A DNA stretch of 64,000 bases from Cryptomeria japonica (taxonomy: Eukaryota > Streptophyta > Pinopsida > Cupressales > Cupressaceae): NCBI RefSeq assembly GCF_030272615.1, contig NC_081411.1, forward strand, positions 41,281,140 to 41,345,139, read 5' to 3'. The notes under the pieces were generated by a model. The model was not told the origin of the DNA. It did not search any database and saw nothing but the letters and a program-made list of their open reading frames with translations. The translations under genes and the position numbers were made by a program. This document shows, one piece after another, positions 21,990 to 33,227 of this stretch (the first letter of the stretch is position 1; each line of letters starts with the position of its first letter).

Positions 21990-23929
21990 TAGGAGGTTAA
22001 TTCAAGAGTGTCCACCGTGTCTTTAAACCCCTCAAAGTATTTAGGCCATTCCTCAAGCTTAGAGAGGTGGCTAGCATCAAACGCCACTGTTGAAAGTGGT
22101 ATGCCTCTTTTCTTCCTAAGTTCAGAGAGCTTCTCAGGTCTCAATGATTCCTTCCTAGCTGATAGCTCTTTGGAGGCCTTAGGAGATCTTTTCCTCCTTT
22201 TTTTCTTAGATTTATTGTCATCCCCCCCATTATTAGACCCAAATTCAAAAGCTCTAAGATCTGGAGAAAAAGAATTATCCCCATCATTGTTGATAATATC
22301 AACTTCATCAGACTTCAAACCCGGTCCCGTACCATGATCATTCCCTAAGGCTTGATCGAAAGGGGGAATGGTGAGCCCCATTTCCCCATCAATGTCACCA
22401 TGTGTCAGCTCAAGGGGTTTGGTGGGGAGTGGTGGTTCCTCACCCTCAACCTTGGTCTCCAATGGAGTATTTGATATTGGAGGGATGTTCATCTCCCTAG
22501 GACTAACATAATTCCTCCTACTTTCCAATCTCTGAGGGGATTGACTTACAAAACAGGTAGCATTGGTGGTATCATGAGGACCATCATCCTCCCCTTCGAT
22601 CAAGTCTTGGAGGAAAGGCATGGTATAGGACTCAATCTCCCTTTTCTAGTTACTTATTGATAATTCAAGTTGTTTTCTATGTTCTGCAGCCATTTTCAAC
22701 TTTTCAAAGATAATTTGTTGTGCATTTTGAGTTATGGGTCCACCTTTATTGGTGGAGACTCCAACTACTTCAGATTCTAGTGGGATAGAGACACTGGCAA
22801 CCAAATTGGCCTCTTTCAGGGCCTTCTGGTACTTAAGTAGATACTCGGCAATCGAGGGAGGAGCACTGGAAGGATTAGGGAAATCTTGTGGGTAATCATT
22901 AGAGGGTGGGGGAACAGGGTCGTGTGGAGGTGGCAGGTCAGATGAGTTAGGCTGTGAATGGGTGGAAGGGTCAAGAGATGAAGATTTAGTGTGCAATGGG
23001 AGGGGAGTAGGGCCAATTTGCTTCGGGTTCGAGGGGTCTTCCGAGGTTGAATGTACAGGGTGTCTAACAAAGGTCTTTTTGGAAGGGGCAACATTTTCCT
23101 TACCTAACAGAGGGCAATTTTTTAGGAAATGTCCACTTCTTTTGCATTTATGACATGTATTAATTCCCCCCAAATATTCTAAGGGACATGAAAAAGGATG
23201 GTTTTCAATACATATATCTATTCCAGAGGGGAAAATCGAGTCAGGATTGAAAGCAATGAGTACCCTCGCATCCATATGGGGTAATAAGGCGGTAGAAGAG
23301 TCAATTTTAATTACTTTGCCTAGAGGTTCGGTGATTTTTGAGATACAGTTCCATAAGAATGGCAGAACATTTTTAATAAATACCCATTTAGGGGTAGATA
23401 GTGCCATTATTTCCTCATTACATGCAACAGGGCTCCAAGGAACAACCCTAAAACAAGCATTTCCTACATTCCAAAACTGCTTATCGAGCACTTTCTTCTG
23501 TGTTTCTTTATCTTTGAAAAAAATAAGGAATAAACCTTTTTGTAACATTCTATAGAAGGACAAATGAATGCCAAATTTTGTACACCAAACATTTTGAAAC
23601 CATCTATTTAAACATTGCCTAGACGACAACCTATGTACATCAAGGGCTGCTAAAAAAATCGCAGAATCCCTAAGCCTAGAAAGTTCCTTAGAAATGCAAT
23701 CAGTCATGGAAGAATTAGGTTTAATGATAACTCTTGGCGTTGAGGCAACCTCACCTTCTTCGCGGGCTTGGCTTGGTGCTGCATTCTGAGATACCTCTGG
23801 CTCGAACTTTGCTTCTTCTGGGAAAGATGTATAGAGCCCTTGAATTGCTTGGTGGAATGTCTTTTTTCCACCATTATGGTTGGTATTAATCCCAACCCCA
23901 TCGCTTTTCTTCTCCATTAATGGAGGCAT
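21989..23929 (-). pseudogene. LINE-1 ORF1: RNA-binding protein with CCHC knuckle, one in-frame TAG
   Basis: ORF1 coats the LINE RNA. A DUF4283-type domain (about residues 90-260, e.g. FGIHLSFYRMLQKGLFLIFF) is followed by the knuckle CHKCKRSGHFLKNCP (C-X2-C-X4-H-X4-C). Then come a Pro/Ser-rich stretch and a Lys-rich tail (KSKKKRRKRSPK). The frame runs 647 codons with one stop, a TAG at 22648-22646, and is otherwise open. CAG to TAG would explain it. The final TAA shares a base with the ORF2 ATG. Confidence 0.85.
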
Positions 23930-24080
23930 GAGCAGGAGTAAATGCGGGGGCTTCCCAGTAGGCTTGGGAGCCCCCGGGTAGAGAGCTGACCTACCGCCAA
24001 GGACTATTCGTATTCATCCTTGGTTGCAGAGCTCAACCCACCGAGTTTTTTTTTTTTTCCGTTTCTTTCTTAAATTAAAT

Positions 24081-24097
24081 CTACCAAAATAGATTTT
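24081..24097. repeat. LINE-1 target-site duplication, right copy
   Basis: CTACCAAAATAGATTTT, identical to 17657-17673. It marks the 5' end of the minus-strand LINE. Confidence 0.9.
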
Positions 24098-24589
24098 CCC
24101 AAATAGTAAGTGTTTTAAAATGTTAGGGTTTGGACAAAACAGGTTAGGAAAGCACTTACTAAAAATAGAAACTTACTAAAAATAGAAATTACTAAAACTA
24201 GTAAGTTTGATTTTCGGCAAAATTAGACCAATTCGTGAGGCAATTAAACTTACTAAAAATAGTAAGTCCTGAGAATTCGCTCAAATTTTACTATAAGGTT
24301 CCTTGAAGGATCTCAACTCTAGTTCTACATTCAATTTGTGAAAACACTTAAAGGAAACCCCTAAAACCTAGGACTGAAGGAAAAAACCCTAAACTGTCGA
24401 AATAAGCCCTAGACTTAGCCAAAATTGCTCAAACAAAAAGTAGACTAGATCAAATTCGATCCACTCACTTGTAGATTTGGAACACTGACGAGATTGTTAC
24501 AAAAAGAAACCAAAACCAAAAGACTTAAAGGGCCTTAAAAGTAGGGGGTCCCCATTTGCAATGGGGCGATGTGTGAAAATGTCACAACA
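24098..24589 (-). mobile_element. Proximal part of the minus-strand TGTTGTGA LTR
   Basis: On the minus strand the LTR begins at 24589 with TGTTGTGACATTTTCACACA and reads away to the left, interrupted by LINE-1. The purine run TTTGGGTGGGGGCTAGA (24606-24590) precedes it as polypurine tract. The first ~70 bases match the LTR start at 4078 in opposite orientation. AACTTACTAAAAATAG-type short repeats occur at 24150-24265. Confidence 0.65.
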
Positions 24590-24606
24590 TCTAGCCCCCA
24601 CCCAAA

Positions 24607-25764
24607 TAAATGTTCCGAACATTTCAAAGATAAAAAACCAATCCATGGGGTAAGTGTTGAAATACACTTCAGGGCAAGAAACTAGATTAAAGCACATTCA
24701 TCTGAGATTGTTTAACTGTGTGCATTTGCATTCAGACTCCTAGAATTAGTCATGGCAAGCTAAAGGTATGTATACTTCAATAGCATCCTGGACATTGCCT
24801 TGCTACCAATCATCCTGGACATTTTATACACACACACACACACACACACACAAAATTGTTAATAGTATTGTAAGAATTGTTGGTATACATGTCCTCACCA
24901 CAACATTACCACTATGTACACTCTTCGTCTAATGCAGTCTTATTTCTTTCTAAACAACTTGAGTTAGATACTTTATAGCTCAAGCCTAAGATTCTTTATA
25001 GAGTAATTATCGAGAAGAATAATATCAAATTGATTGATACAAATCAGTTGTTTAAGCATTTATAAATATTTAATGGTAACAGTCCTAGGTGTTGATGAAT
25101 CTCATTAGTGAAATAATGGAAGATTTTTTAAATTCATATCCACTGTAACTTAAGTAATAGGAAACCTTGTTTTGATCCACTTCAATTTCTCTTTGTCAGG
25201 TTTGAAAGTTAGACAATTTGTCCAAATGCTAAAAAATATCATCACTATTGCGTTTGTTGTGAAATCCTATATGGATATTGCTATATGACATTTGACAAAT
25301 AGACATATTCACACATTTTACTCAAAAAATATTTTTATATAAATTGAATGATGTTCTATAAACCCTCAATACACAAACATGAATCATATAAAGATCAATC
25401 ATATTTTAGAGTTGAAGTCTTCATTTTTCTTGCAAAATGGAAATGGATGCTTGTAACTAAATTAGTTTATGAAACAAAGGTTATGAATACTATCTAAAAT
25501 ATCTTTGGTGATTTAAATCCATCTCCTTTGTGTATAGAAGATTACAACTTTAAATCACAAACTTTCTAGTGGTCTTAGGTTTGTCATTGAAAACAACAAA
25601 TTATGAGTTAGTATCAGTAAATTTGGCATTAAATATTTGTTTAAATAGAATGATATATGTGAAATAAATTTAAATGAATTATTTATATAGCGATTATTAA
25701 TACAAAAATAAATATTTATTGATATATTATATTCAATAATAAAAATATGTTGTATTAATGGATC
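24607..25764. other. No gene; AT-rich with an (AC)n microsatellite
   Basis: (AC)13 or so at 24828-24854, flanked by a short duplicated CATCCTGGACATT. The rest is AT-rich without recognisable domains. The part next to 24607 should be the interior of the minus-strand LTR element. Confidence 0.5.
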
Positions 25765-25781
25765 AAGTTATATCAATTATT
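25765..25781. repeat. LINE-2 target-site duplication, left copy
   Basis: AAGTTATATCAATTATT, identical to 51859-51875, which directly follows the LINE-2 poly(A). The pair is 26 kb apart because of later nested insertions. Confidence 0.8.
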
Positions 25782-26331
25782 GAACTTCGATGGGATAGAC
25801 TGGATTTTGAGCATTTGATCTGGTCGTAAGGAAAAGTACGCGATAGTATGCAAAGAAAACTATTGTGACAGATGTTTGCTTAGCCCTCGCCTTCTCAGCT
25901 CGCTTATTTTCGAATCCCTTATGTTTCCTTCCTGCAACAACTTCTAACAAATATTTAGGGTTTCAAATTTTAGTAAATAAAAACAGGGGCAATCATTAGG
26001 GTTTGAAAGAAATATTGCTTGAGTTTGGCGGGAGGTGAATCTTTCGAGGTACGATGTGCTCAGAACTTGTTCAAAGTTTTACGTATCAAATGGCTTCAAG
26101 AAGCACAAATGTTGTGTCCATCTGCAATTAAAGAAAAAAATATAGAAGAAAACTATCAAATTTTGAGAGATATCAGCTGTAAAAGCTGTGAAGATATCTT
26201 AGAATAAAATTGACGAGGCTACACAACTTTTTAAAAAGAAAAACAGTGTTCAAATTCATGGCTGAATAAAGGAATTTGGGTTCATGGGCGGATGTGGGCT
26301 GGGAAGACCCGCCTCATGTTCTGCAGTGGGT
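25782..26331 (+). mobile_element. LINE-2, 5' segment (leader and start of ORF1)
   Basis: The 5' leader of LINE-2, ending in the first 74 bases of ORF1 (ATG at 26258). The CACTA insertion at 26332 separates it from the rest at 44920. Counting bases, the reading frame at 26258 continues exactly in phase at 44921, and 45122 (start of the long open stretch) is 67 codons further in the same frame. A TAA stands at codon 4 (26267-26269). Confidence 0.8.
26329..26331. repeat. CACTA target-site duplication GGT, left
   Basis: GGT directly before CACTA; the matching GGT is at 44917-44919. Three-base duplications are the rule for CACTA (En/Spm) transposons. Confidence 0.75.
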
Positions 26332-26600
26332 CACTAATATATTTGGCCTAAAATTCCGATGGAGGTTTTCGATGGAGAAGGTATATTGTGATCAAATTTG
26401 ATTTTTTTTTAAAAAAATACCCAATTTCGTCGGAATTCCAACGATAATGCAACATTTGTTTTTGATGGAGAAGGAATTGGCAATGACATTTGGGTTTTTT
26501 TAGAAAAAGTGCCTGCGTTCGTCGAAATTCCGACCATTTCATAAATCTCGCGTCTTCATCCCGTCGACCTCTACCATTACTTCGTCCCGCCTCTTTGTCC
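26332..26600. promoter_or_regulatory. CACTA left subterminal region
   Basis: Terminal CACTA followed by repeated (G/A)TCGGAATTCC, TTCGATGGAGAAGG and TTCGTCG(A/G)AATTCC words. By analogy with En/Spm this is the transposase-binding zone. Confidence 0.6.
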
Positions 26601-29600
26601 CGCCTCTGCAGGGAGCCAGCCGTGGAATGAAATGGTGCTCCAGGAGAAGCTATACCAGGATACTAGGCGACAAGAAACTTTCCAGCTTCATGGTAGGAAT
26701 TTTGTTATGTTTTTGTGTTTGCCGTATGTTTAGGGAATTTTCAAGTCTGGGCATTATTTAATGTAATAAGGGCATGTTTTGGGCCCATTTGTAAGCCATT
26801 TGGCATTTTGTTAGGGGTGTATGGGTTTAAGATTTAAACCGATAACGAGGGAGAACAATCCAATGACAATGAAGGCCTATCCGCACCCCCTAGTAATATT
26901 GTTGTACAGTAAAGCTGTTTCTCATTTGTTTAGCTTCCTTCCAAGCACCAGTTGAACTACCCAACTTCTCTGATTAGTTGAACAAGCAAATATATCGAAT
27001 GAATTAAGAAATTTTGGTAGTAGATGCGATTACAAGTTGGACATTTATAAGCGTATCCCAATCGAAGGATCATTGGCATATCATTCAAACAAACGCCAAA
27101 ACAAGAGTTAGGAAGAACGATTAGAAGGGAGTGAAGGTATTCTAGGGAACAATCCTGGAAGCTTAGCATTTTAACCAGGTTCCTTTGAAACCCTCCGTTG
27201 ATGCTGTTATTTTATCTCTGTATGTTGAGGCTAGGGTTGTCACATCATGGATTGCATTTAAATTGTTATAGTCCAGTAGTCCTGTAGTTGTTTGATGAGG
27301 AACTAGAAATATGTATGACCTCTTTATATCATTGTGATGAGCTTAATGCTTTCACAGGAAACTTGGCTAAAACAAATTATGATTCATTTGAGCTGGGACT
27401 GGGGTCAATACTTCATGAATTCGATAGGGGTTTAAATTTGTTGCATAGAGTTTACATAGTTGCCATGTTTTTGAAAATTCGTATGGTATGCAGGGAAACA
27501 AATTTATAATTTAGTTTTATTGTTTTAAAACCATGATCTAGGAATGGAAGCTAGCTGTATTTCATTGAATTTGTAGTCCAATTATCATTGTTAGGATATA
27601 GGGTTTTATGAGTTCGACCGTTTTATTACAACTCTCTCCCTGTTTTGGGGAACGTTTGATATGATTTTATATTATTTATACTGTGATTGGCATTTGACAT
27701 AAGGGATTACTATTGCTTAGATACAAATTAAATTTTACAATCAAACAAATTCTTCTTTTTTCAAACAAATCAATCTACTTGCCATTGAAGCAGTAATTTT
27801 TTACAATAGCGGAAGCTATAATTCTTGTACATTTGATTCATTATAGTTAAATATAGAGTTGTTTGCAAGAAGAAAAGGAACTACTGAAAATAGCCACTTT
27901 TAATAGAAACGATATTTCTCGTTTGCATAGGCAGTGTTAATCATTTTAGTGGTGTAGGATTCTATCAAAATATGCTTAACAAGTGAGTATCATATTTTAT
28001 CTCTGTGCAATCAAATGACGACTGGGAATATGGATTCTATTGGTGGACTTGTGTTATCAAGGTTATATGTGTGCTTCCTTGTAACATATAAATCCAATAT
28101 AATTGTCAGACATCTGGCCAGAAGACAACAACATGCGCATTGAACGTAGTCTAGGCACCCAACTAACAAAACAATATGTCCTTGTGAGTCCAAACTCTTA
28201 AAGCTGGATAACTGATTTTCTTTACTTGAAACACAGTAGCACACAACATGAGTTGCTCTAATGGTGAACGGTGATGCACTCTAAAATGGAGGTTATATGT
28301 TCCAATGCAGAGGGGGATAGGATTGGACACCTCATTTGATAAATATCCAAGGTAATTGGAAAACCAATTCCCTTGCAAGTTGCTTACTAAAAGGGGATCT
28401 TATACGGTAAAATTGTTAGTTTTCTTGGTGGTGACTTAAAAATCGTTATTACCTTTACCTCTTATTCTTTTTTTTTTTCTTTGAATATGATTTAAAATTT
28501 AAATGAATCATAGTTGTTGAATCCAGTGGGATCTAAATTTTTTAGATTGACTAGAATTTGTTCAATTCAATACAGATTTCTCAATTCCTCTAAAAAATTT
28601 ACTTTGTTTTTGAAGATTCTGTATTCCCCATTTTTTAAAATCTTCTTGACAAATTGAATTATTCAAACCTGGTAACTATGAAATGAAGTAAAGATTGTTG
28701 TTTTATAGGATGGTCATTCACATTTGTTCATATGGTACCCACCTTCACGACCATGAGAGTCCATTGCTCATCAATCCATGCCCCATGTTTCATATTAGAA
28801 TAATAGGGATACTTAACTCATTCAACATGGTTATAACCATAGAAGCAAATAACTTCCTTGGTAATTTTGTGGCTTACCAAAACATAAAGATACTTTCAAT
28901 TTCTTTGGATAGTCGAAAATAACTGGTAACATATGGTGAACCCCCCAAAATGAAGAAAAATTCAAATGAAAAGGAGAATTAACTGATGTTCTTTTACATT
29001 TAAAAATTTAAATCAATCCTAATTGTGCAGAGAGTGAGAAAGTGAAAGTGAATGAGAGGATACACCATTAATTTTGAAATATGGATTTTTCTCATTAATT
29101 TTGAGATCACTGATTACAAATAATTATAATACAAATTTCCTTAAGAATTTCAATAAATGCCTCTGCCAAACTGATAATGATTGCTTCATATGATAAACAC
29201 AACTAAGGTAAATAAGACATGTTAACCCTACCAACGTCCTTAACCAAGAGACTAATTTGTACACAAAATAGTTACTGCTGTGCTCAAATTGACAACAACA
29301 GTCTGCCTAACCTCTTCAAATACTTCTTAAGTTAACAACAATGATAAAAATCATGCCTGACATTTCAGGACATCAATGTCTTGTGTTAACAACAATGTTT
29401 TATACTAATTATTATGATCAACAATATTTCCTATAATGTTATGGCAGCAGTAATGATGAACATATTAATTAATCACAGTGCCAATAATGATGCTACTGAA
29501 TTCTTTATTGGTTAAGAATGATACAAATCACAATAATGACAGAATGCTATAGACCAGTGATCAAAAGAAGATTGCTAATCACAAAATGATAGTTATGTAC

Positions 29601-29924
29601 CTATACATTAATGATGTTAACAATCTCAACTGATACAACATTATTAACAGCTGATATGCAACAATGAAGTTTCCCAAACAATGACCTCAATTCTAAAACT
29701 TTGTTTACAAATGAAGTAATGACAAGATGATCTTAAACTACATGTTTTTAAAGATGAAGGTGCATTCGGGGTTAAGATGATCTTCCATGACCAAGTCAAA
29801 GGAAAGTGATATAAACCTATTTTAAAAATTATATTATCATTATACTCAAGCCATTTGGAAAATATAAAAAAATATATCCAATCTCTTAACTATTTTTCTA
29901 AAACCTAGCATTTTGTTTGCCCAT
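26601..29924. other. CACTA interior, no recognised gene
   Basis: AT-rich with short open frames only. 26613-26690 reads like a coding exon followed by a GTAGGA donor-like site, which could be a captured host-gene scrap, but I cannot name it. A homopolymer T/A run lies at 28470. Confidence 0.4.
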
Positions 29925-30079
29925 GTGAGTGCTCCATTCCTAGAACTAATAAATAAAGAGTGTATTCATGTAGATAAATGAATTAAAATAAATTTGTGAT
30001 AGTAAACATTCACATAGCATGTATAATTAATTTATTTATGATGGACTTTTAAATGTAATAAATTATCTCCTATAGTTAT
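29925..30079 (+). repeat. 155-bp direct repeat, copy 1
   Basis: GTGAGTGC(T/C)CCATTCCTAG...ATCTCCTATAGTTAT; copy 2 is at 32655-32809 with only three or so differences. The pair brackets the purine tract and the decayed gag. Confidence 0.9.
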
Positions 30080-30420
30080 AAAATGGTGAAAGATGATAAG
30101 ATAGGGAGGTAAGATAGGGAGGTAAGTGATGAAGGATGTAATGGTGAAAGAGTAAGTTAGGATATGTTAGGGGTTTGGAAGGTAGGAAAGTGAATGGGGG
30201 GAGATAAATTAAGGATGTGAAGGATGGAATGGGGTTAGGTAGGTGAAGTAAAAGTAAGTGTGTATGAGGTTAAGGTTTAGGATAGGATGTAGGAAAGTGG
30301 AGGAGGTTAAGATAGGGGATATGAAAGGTAGATGGAAGGTAATAATGATAGGAAGTGAGGTAAAGGTTATGAGGTGTGGGTTAGAAAATAGGGTGTTGGA
30401 AATGGAAGGAAGGGTCATAT
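30080..30420. repeat. Purine-rich (GA/GT) low-complexity tract
   Basis: Nearly C-free on the plus strand, with GGAAGGTAGG, GATAGGGAGGTAAG and GGGGGGAG words. It is the same kind of sequence, in opposite orientation, as the pyrimidine tract at 4311-5160. Confidence 0.7.
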
Positions 30421-30609
30421 CACTTTGAGATTTTTCACCAAGGTGAGTAGCCCGAGTATGGACCTCAAATCTTACAAGCCATGATGATCCACTTGTAGTA
30501 GAGGAGCATATACTTTCATCTTGGGAGCTTATTAGGAGTTCACCTTGAATTTGGGAAATACACATAGAGGAGATAGAATATTGATCAATACACATTACCT
30601 AGCCTCATC

Positions 30610-31420
30610 ATGCATAAATACACATATCATGAGCCAAAGGATCATATTCGAGAGTTGCTTCATCTCCAATCATCTACATTTTTAAGATACAAAAATGGGG
30701 TTGAGGTTAAGTCTTGGTTACTTAGCTTGGACTTATGCTTTGGGTTGCATCTATATGTGAGAAACTTAAAGGCATCATTTTCAATGCAATTTTTGAGAGG
30801 ACTTGATTCCATCTTGTGGTACTGGGAGGATAAAATGCACCAACTCACATTGGAAACCCTCTCCAGATACCAATATTTCGGAGTGCTTCAAAGTGTGTTC
30901 TATTTCAACACATTTTTGACAGAGATGCATAGATGAGTTTCACAATTTACATAATAAGGTTTCATAGTGGCTCAACATGAGAGTTAGTTTTTGGAGTTCT
31001 TGTAGTTTGCATATTACATTCAAGACAAGTTACTTGTCAATTATTTCATTAGGGGTGGAAAGCCCAAAAATTTTAGTTTTCCTACACATGGACAATCCAA
31101 ATGACTTTAGGGTTGCTATGGAAAAGGAGGTACATGGGAGGAAACAAGAGGCATGAGATAAGTTTGTAACCAGCTATGGAAAAGTCTCTCATTTTAGGTA
31201 TGAGAGACTATAGGGCTATCAAGCTAGGCCTTCTATGAATCAACAACCTTTTAGGGGAGAATCTAGTGTTTTTAGTAATTAGGATCTTCTAATTATGGTG
31301 GGGCCTAGCCAACATAGGGTTATATGAGAGGCACATGTTATGTATATGTTAGTATCAGACAGAGAGTGCCCACAAGGTTTTACAATAGGTGGACACCATC
31401 CTATGATGTCAAAGTAGATA
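30610..31420 (+). pseudogene. Decayed retrotransposon gag-like fragment
   Basis: VEVKSWLLSLDLCFGLH, then LRGLDSILWYWEDKMHQLT and, across several stops and frame changes, NPNDFRVAMEKEVHGRKQEA. The spacing and Trp-rich text resemble the Ty3/gypsy gag core, where a capsid helix bundle precedes a basic tail. No zinc knuckle or pol follows. Heavily broken, so the call is tentative. Confidence 0.4.
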
Positions 31421-31801
31421 GTTGATATGTGGGTCTTTACCCTCCCAACCACTCAACATATACCACCATGGGTCTTTACCCTCCCAAACACACAAAGGTC
31501 AAAGGAAGATTCACTGCTGCAACACTCACTTTTTGTGACAATCTCAAGCAGTTAGGATAGTCACTCCTTTCATGGCCATTCTTCTTCACACAAAACTCTC
31601 TAACATTAATTATGATGATAGTGTACCTCCTTAAACCTTCCACCAACACCTAACTCAATACCAAACTCTTTCCCAATCTCACTAATGGACTAATTAACTC
31701 AACTCACTGTGAAATTGTGACGGTCAATGCAAGGTTTAGGATAGCAGTAATTAGGATCTTCTAATTATTGTGGGGCCTAGACAACATTGGGTTATATGAG
31801 A
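31274..31801 (+). repeat. 56-bp direct repeats 472 bp apart
   Basis: AGTAATTAGGATCTTCTAAT...GGGTTATATGAGA at 31274-31329 and 31746-31801, about 90 percent identical. The segment between them is unrecognised. Confidence 0.75.
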
Positions 31802-32654
31802 CAGGGGTGTGTTCAATAGTGATTTCTCCTTCAATTCTTTTACAATTAATTTATTTAGAGTGTTTAGTTCCATTTTAATCTTTCTTTTACAATTAAATAT
31901 TATTAAAAAATTGTATTATTGTTCCAAATTTTGTGGATATTTAGGAGACACAAATAAAATATAAATGTAATCATTCCATATTTTTGTAGGAGATATTGGA
32001 ATGAGACTAATAGGAAGAGTAGTAAACATGAGTCACAATGAGCACTTTAGAGTAAATCTAAACATTATAAGGAAGAGTAGCTTGGAAAAATAGAAGCATA
32101 ACTTATTTTCCACTATGCAAGATTATTACTTGGGAAATAATCTTGAAAGAGGATTGAAAATATTCCTTGAGCTAACATTGTCTCACTTGTCCAAAATTAT
32201 GAGGAAGGATTCATTAATGAAATGGTCATTAACAAGATGGAGAGAATAATAATTAGGAAGAGATAGATTTCACATGCTACTAGGTGACTAGATTGGAGAG
32301 AAACTAGAGTCAAATCATTTAGCTTGGCCATGACACAGAGTCTTAGAATAGATGCCAACTTTGGTGAATGGAATGAAAATCCCAAACAATTAATGAATGG
32401 TGAGACAAGTAGAGGCATCTATAAATTTTGTTTTGAATAAAATAAAGAAAAAATGGGACTAAAACCAAGGGAAATGCACATGGAAAGGATAAAGGGTTAT
32501 TTATATGAATATTCATCCCACTCCATGCCTTCTTAGATATGAATAATATTTTAAATGGAATTATGGATTTTAATGAATCCTATTTTCTTTGGTTTAATAA
32601 TAAATTGAAATAAATGATAGATATGCAATGCAAAAACCTTGGTTATGATTTTGA
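31802..32654. other. CACTA interior, no gene seen
   Basis: AT-rich sequence with no open frame of note and no recognised repeat apart from its flanks. Confidence 0.5.
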
Positions 32655-32809
32655 GTGAGTGCCCCATTCCTAGAACTAATAAATAAAGAGTGTATTCATG
32701 TAGATAAATGAATTAAAATCAATTTGTGATAGTAAACATTCACATAACATGTATAATTAATTTATTTATGATGGACTTTTAAATGTAATAAATTATCTCC
32801 TATAGTTAT
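32655..32809 (+). repeat. 155-bp direct repeat, copy 2
   Basis: Partner of 29925-30079; see that entry. Confidence 0.9.
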
Positions 32810-33227
32810 CTCCTAAAGGTGGGGCAATTAGGTCCATATATGATGAAAATCAAAATAAATAGTTTAAAGATAATATTAGTTACCTAAAGGATATTCCACT
32901 TGATTATTTGGTATATCATAACTACAAATTTTGAAACCATTAGAGGTACTTTTTGCTTCTGTAGATGAGGCATTCATTCATGTCTATACTTCCACATTTT
33001 CCAAACATGTCAAACAAAGCATTTCCAACTGTAAGCATCTGATATTAATTGCCCCTACATTCTGCTTTGATGGAAGCCCATACTCTATTCCAAAGCTCCC
33101 ATTTTGGCACAGGTAGAGAGTACGTTGGCAAATAAAACTGATCGAAATGGAAATCTATTTGTTCCTTACCTTCAAAAGTCTTTAATGACTTCATTGAGTC
33201 CTTTGGTCTTCCAAATACACCTGCACC

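Larger units (their letters stand above)
17674..24080 (-). mobile_element. LINE-1: nearly full-length plant L1-type LINE (6.4 kb), minus strand
   Basis: A non-LTR retrotransposon read from 24080 (5') to 17674 (3' A-tail). It has a 5' leader, ORF1 with zinc knuckle (23929-21989) and ORF2 with endonuclease, reverse transcriptase and a C-terminal zinc-binding domain (21989-17851). It is flanked by a 17-bp target-site duplication typical of target-primed reverse transcription. It lies inside an older minus-strand LTR. Both ORFs are broken, so it is dead. A poly(T) run at 24045-24058 interrupts the leader. Confidence 0.9.

Noticed and set aside
28240-28320. tRNA-derived SINE (box A/box B-like text)
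   Set aside because: Both boxes need insertions to match the consensus, and there is no tail or target-site duplication.
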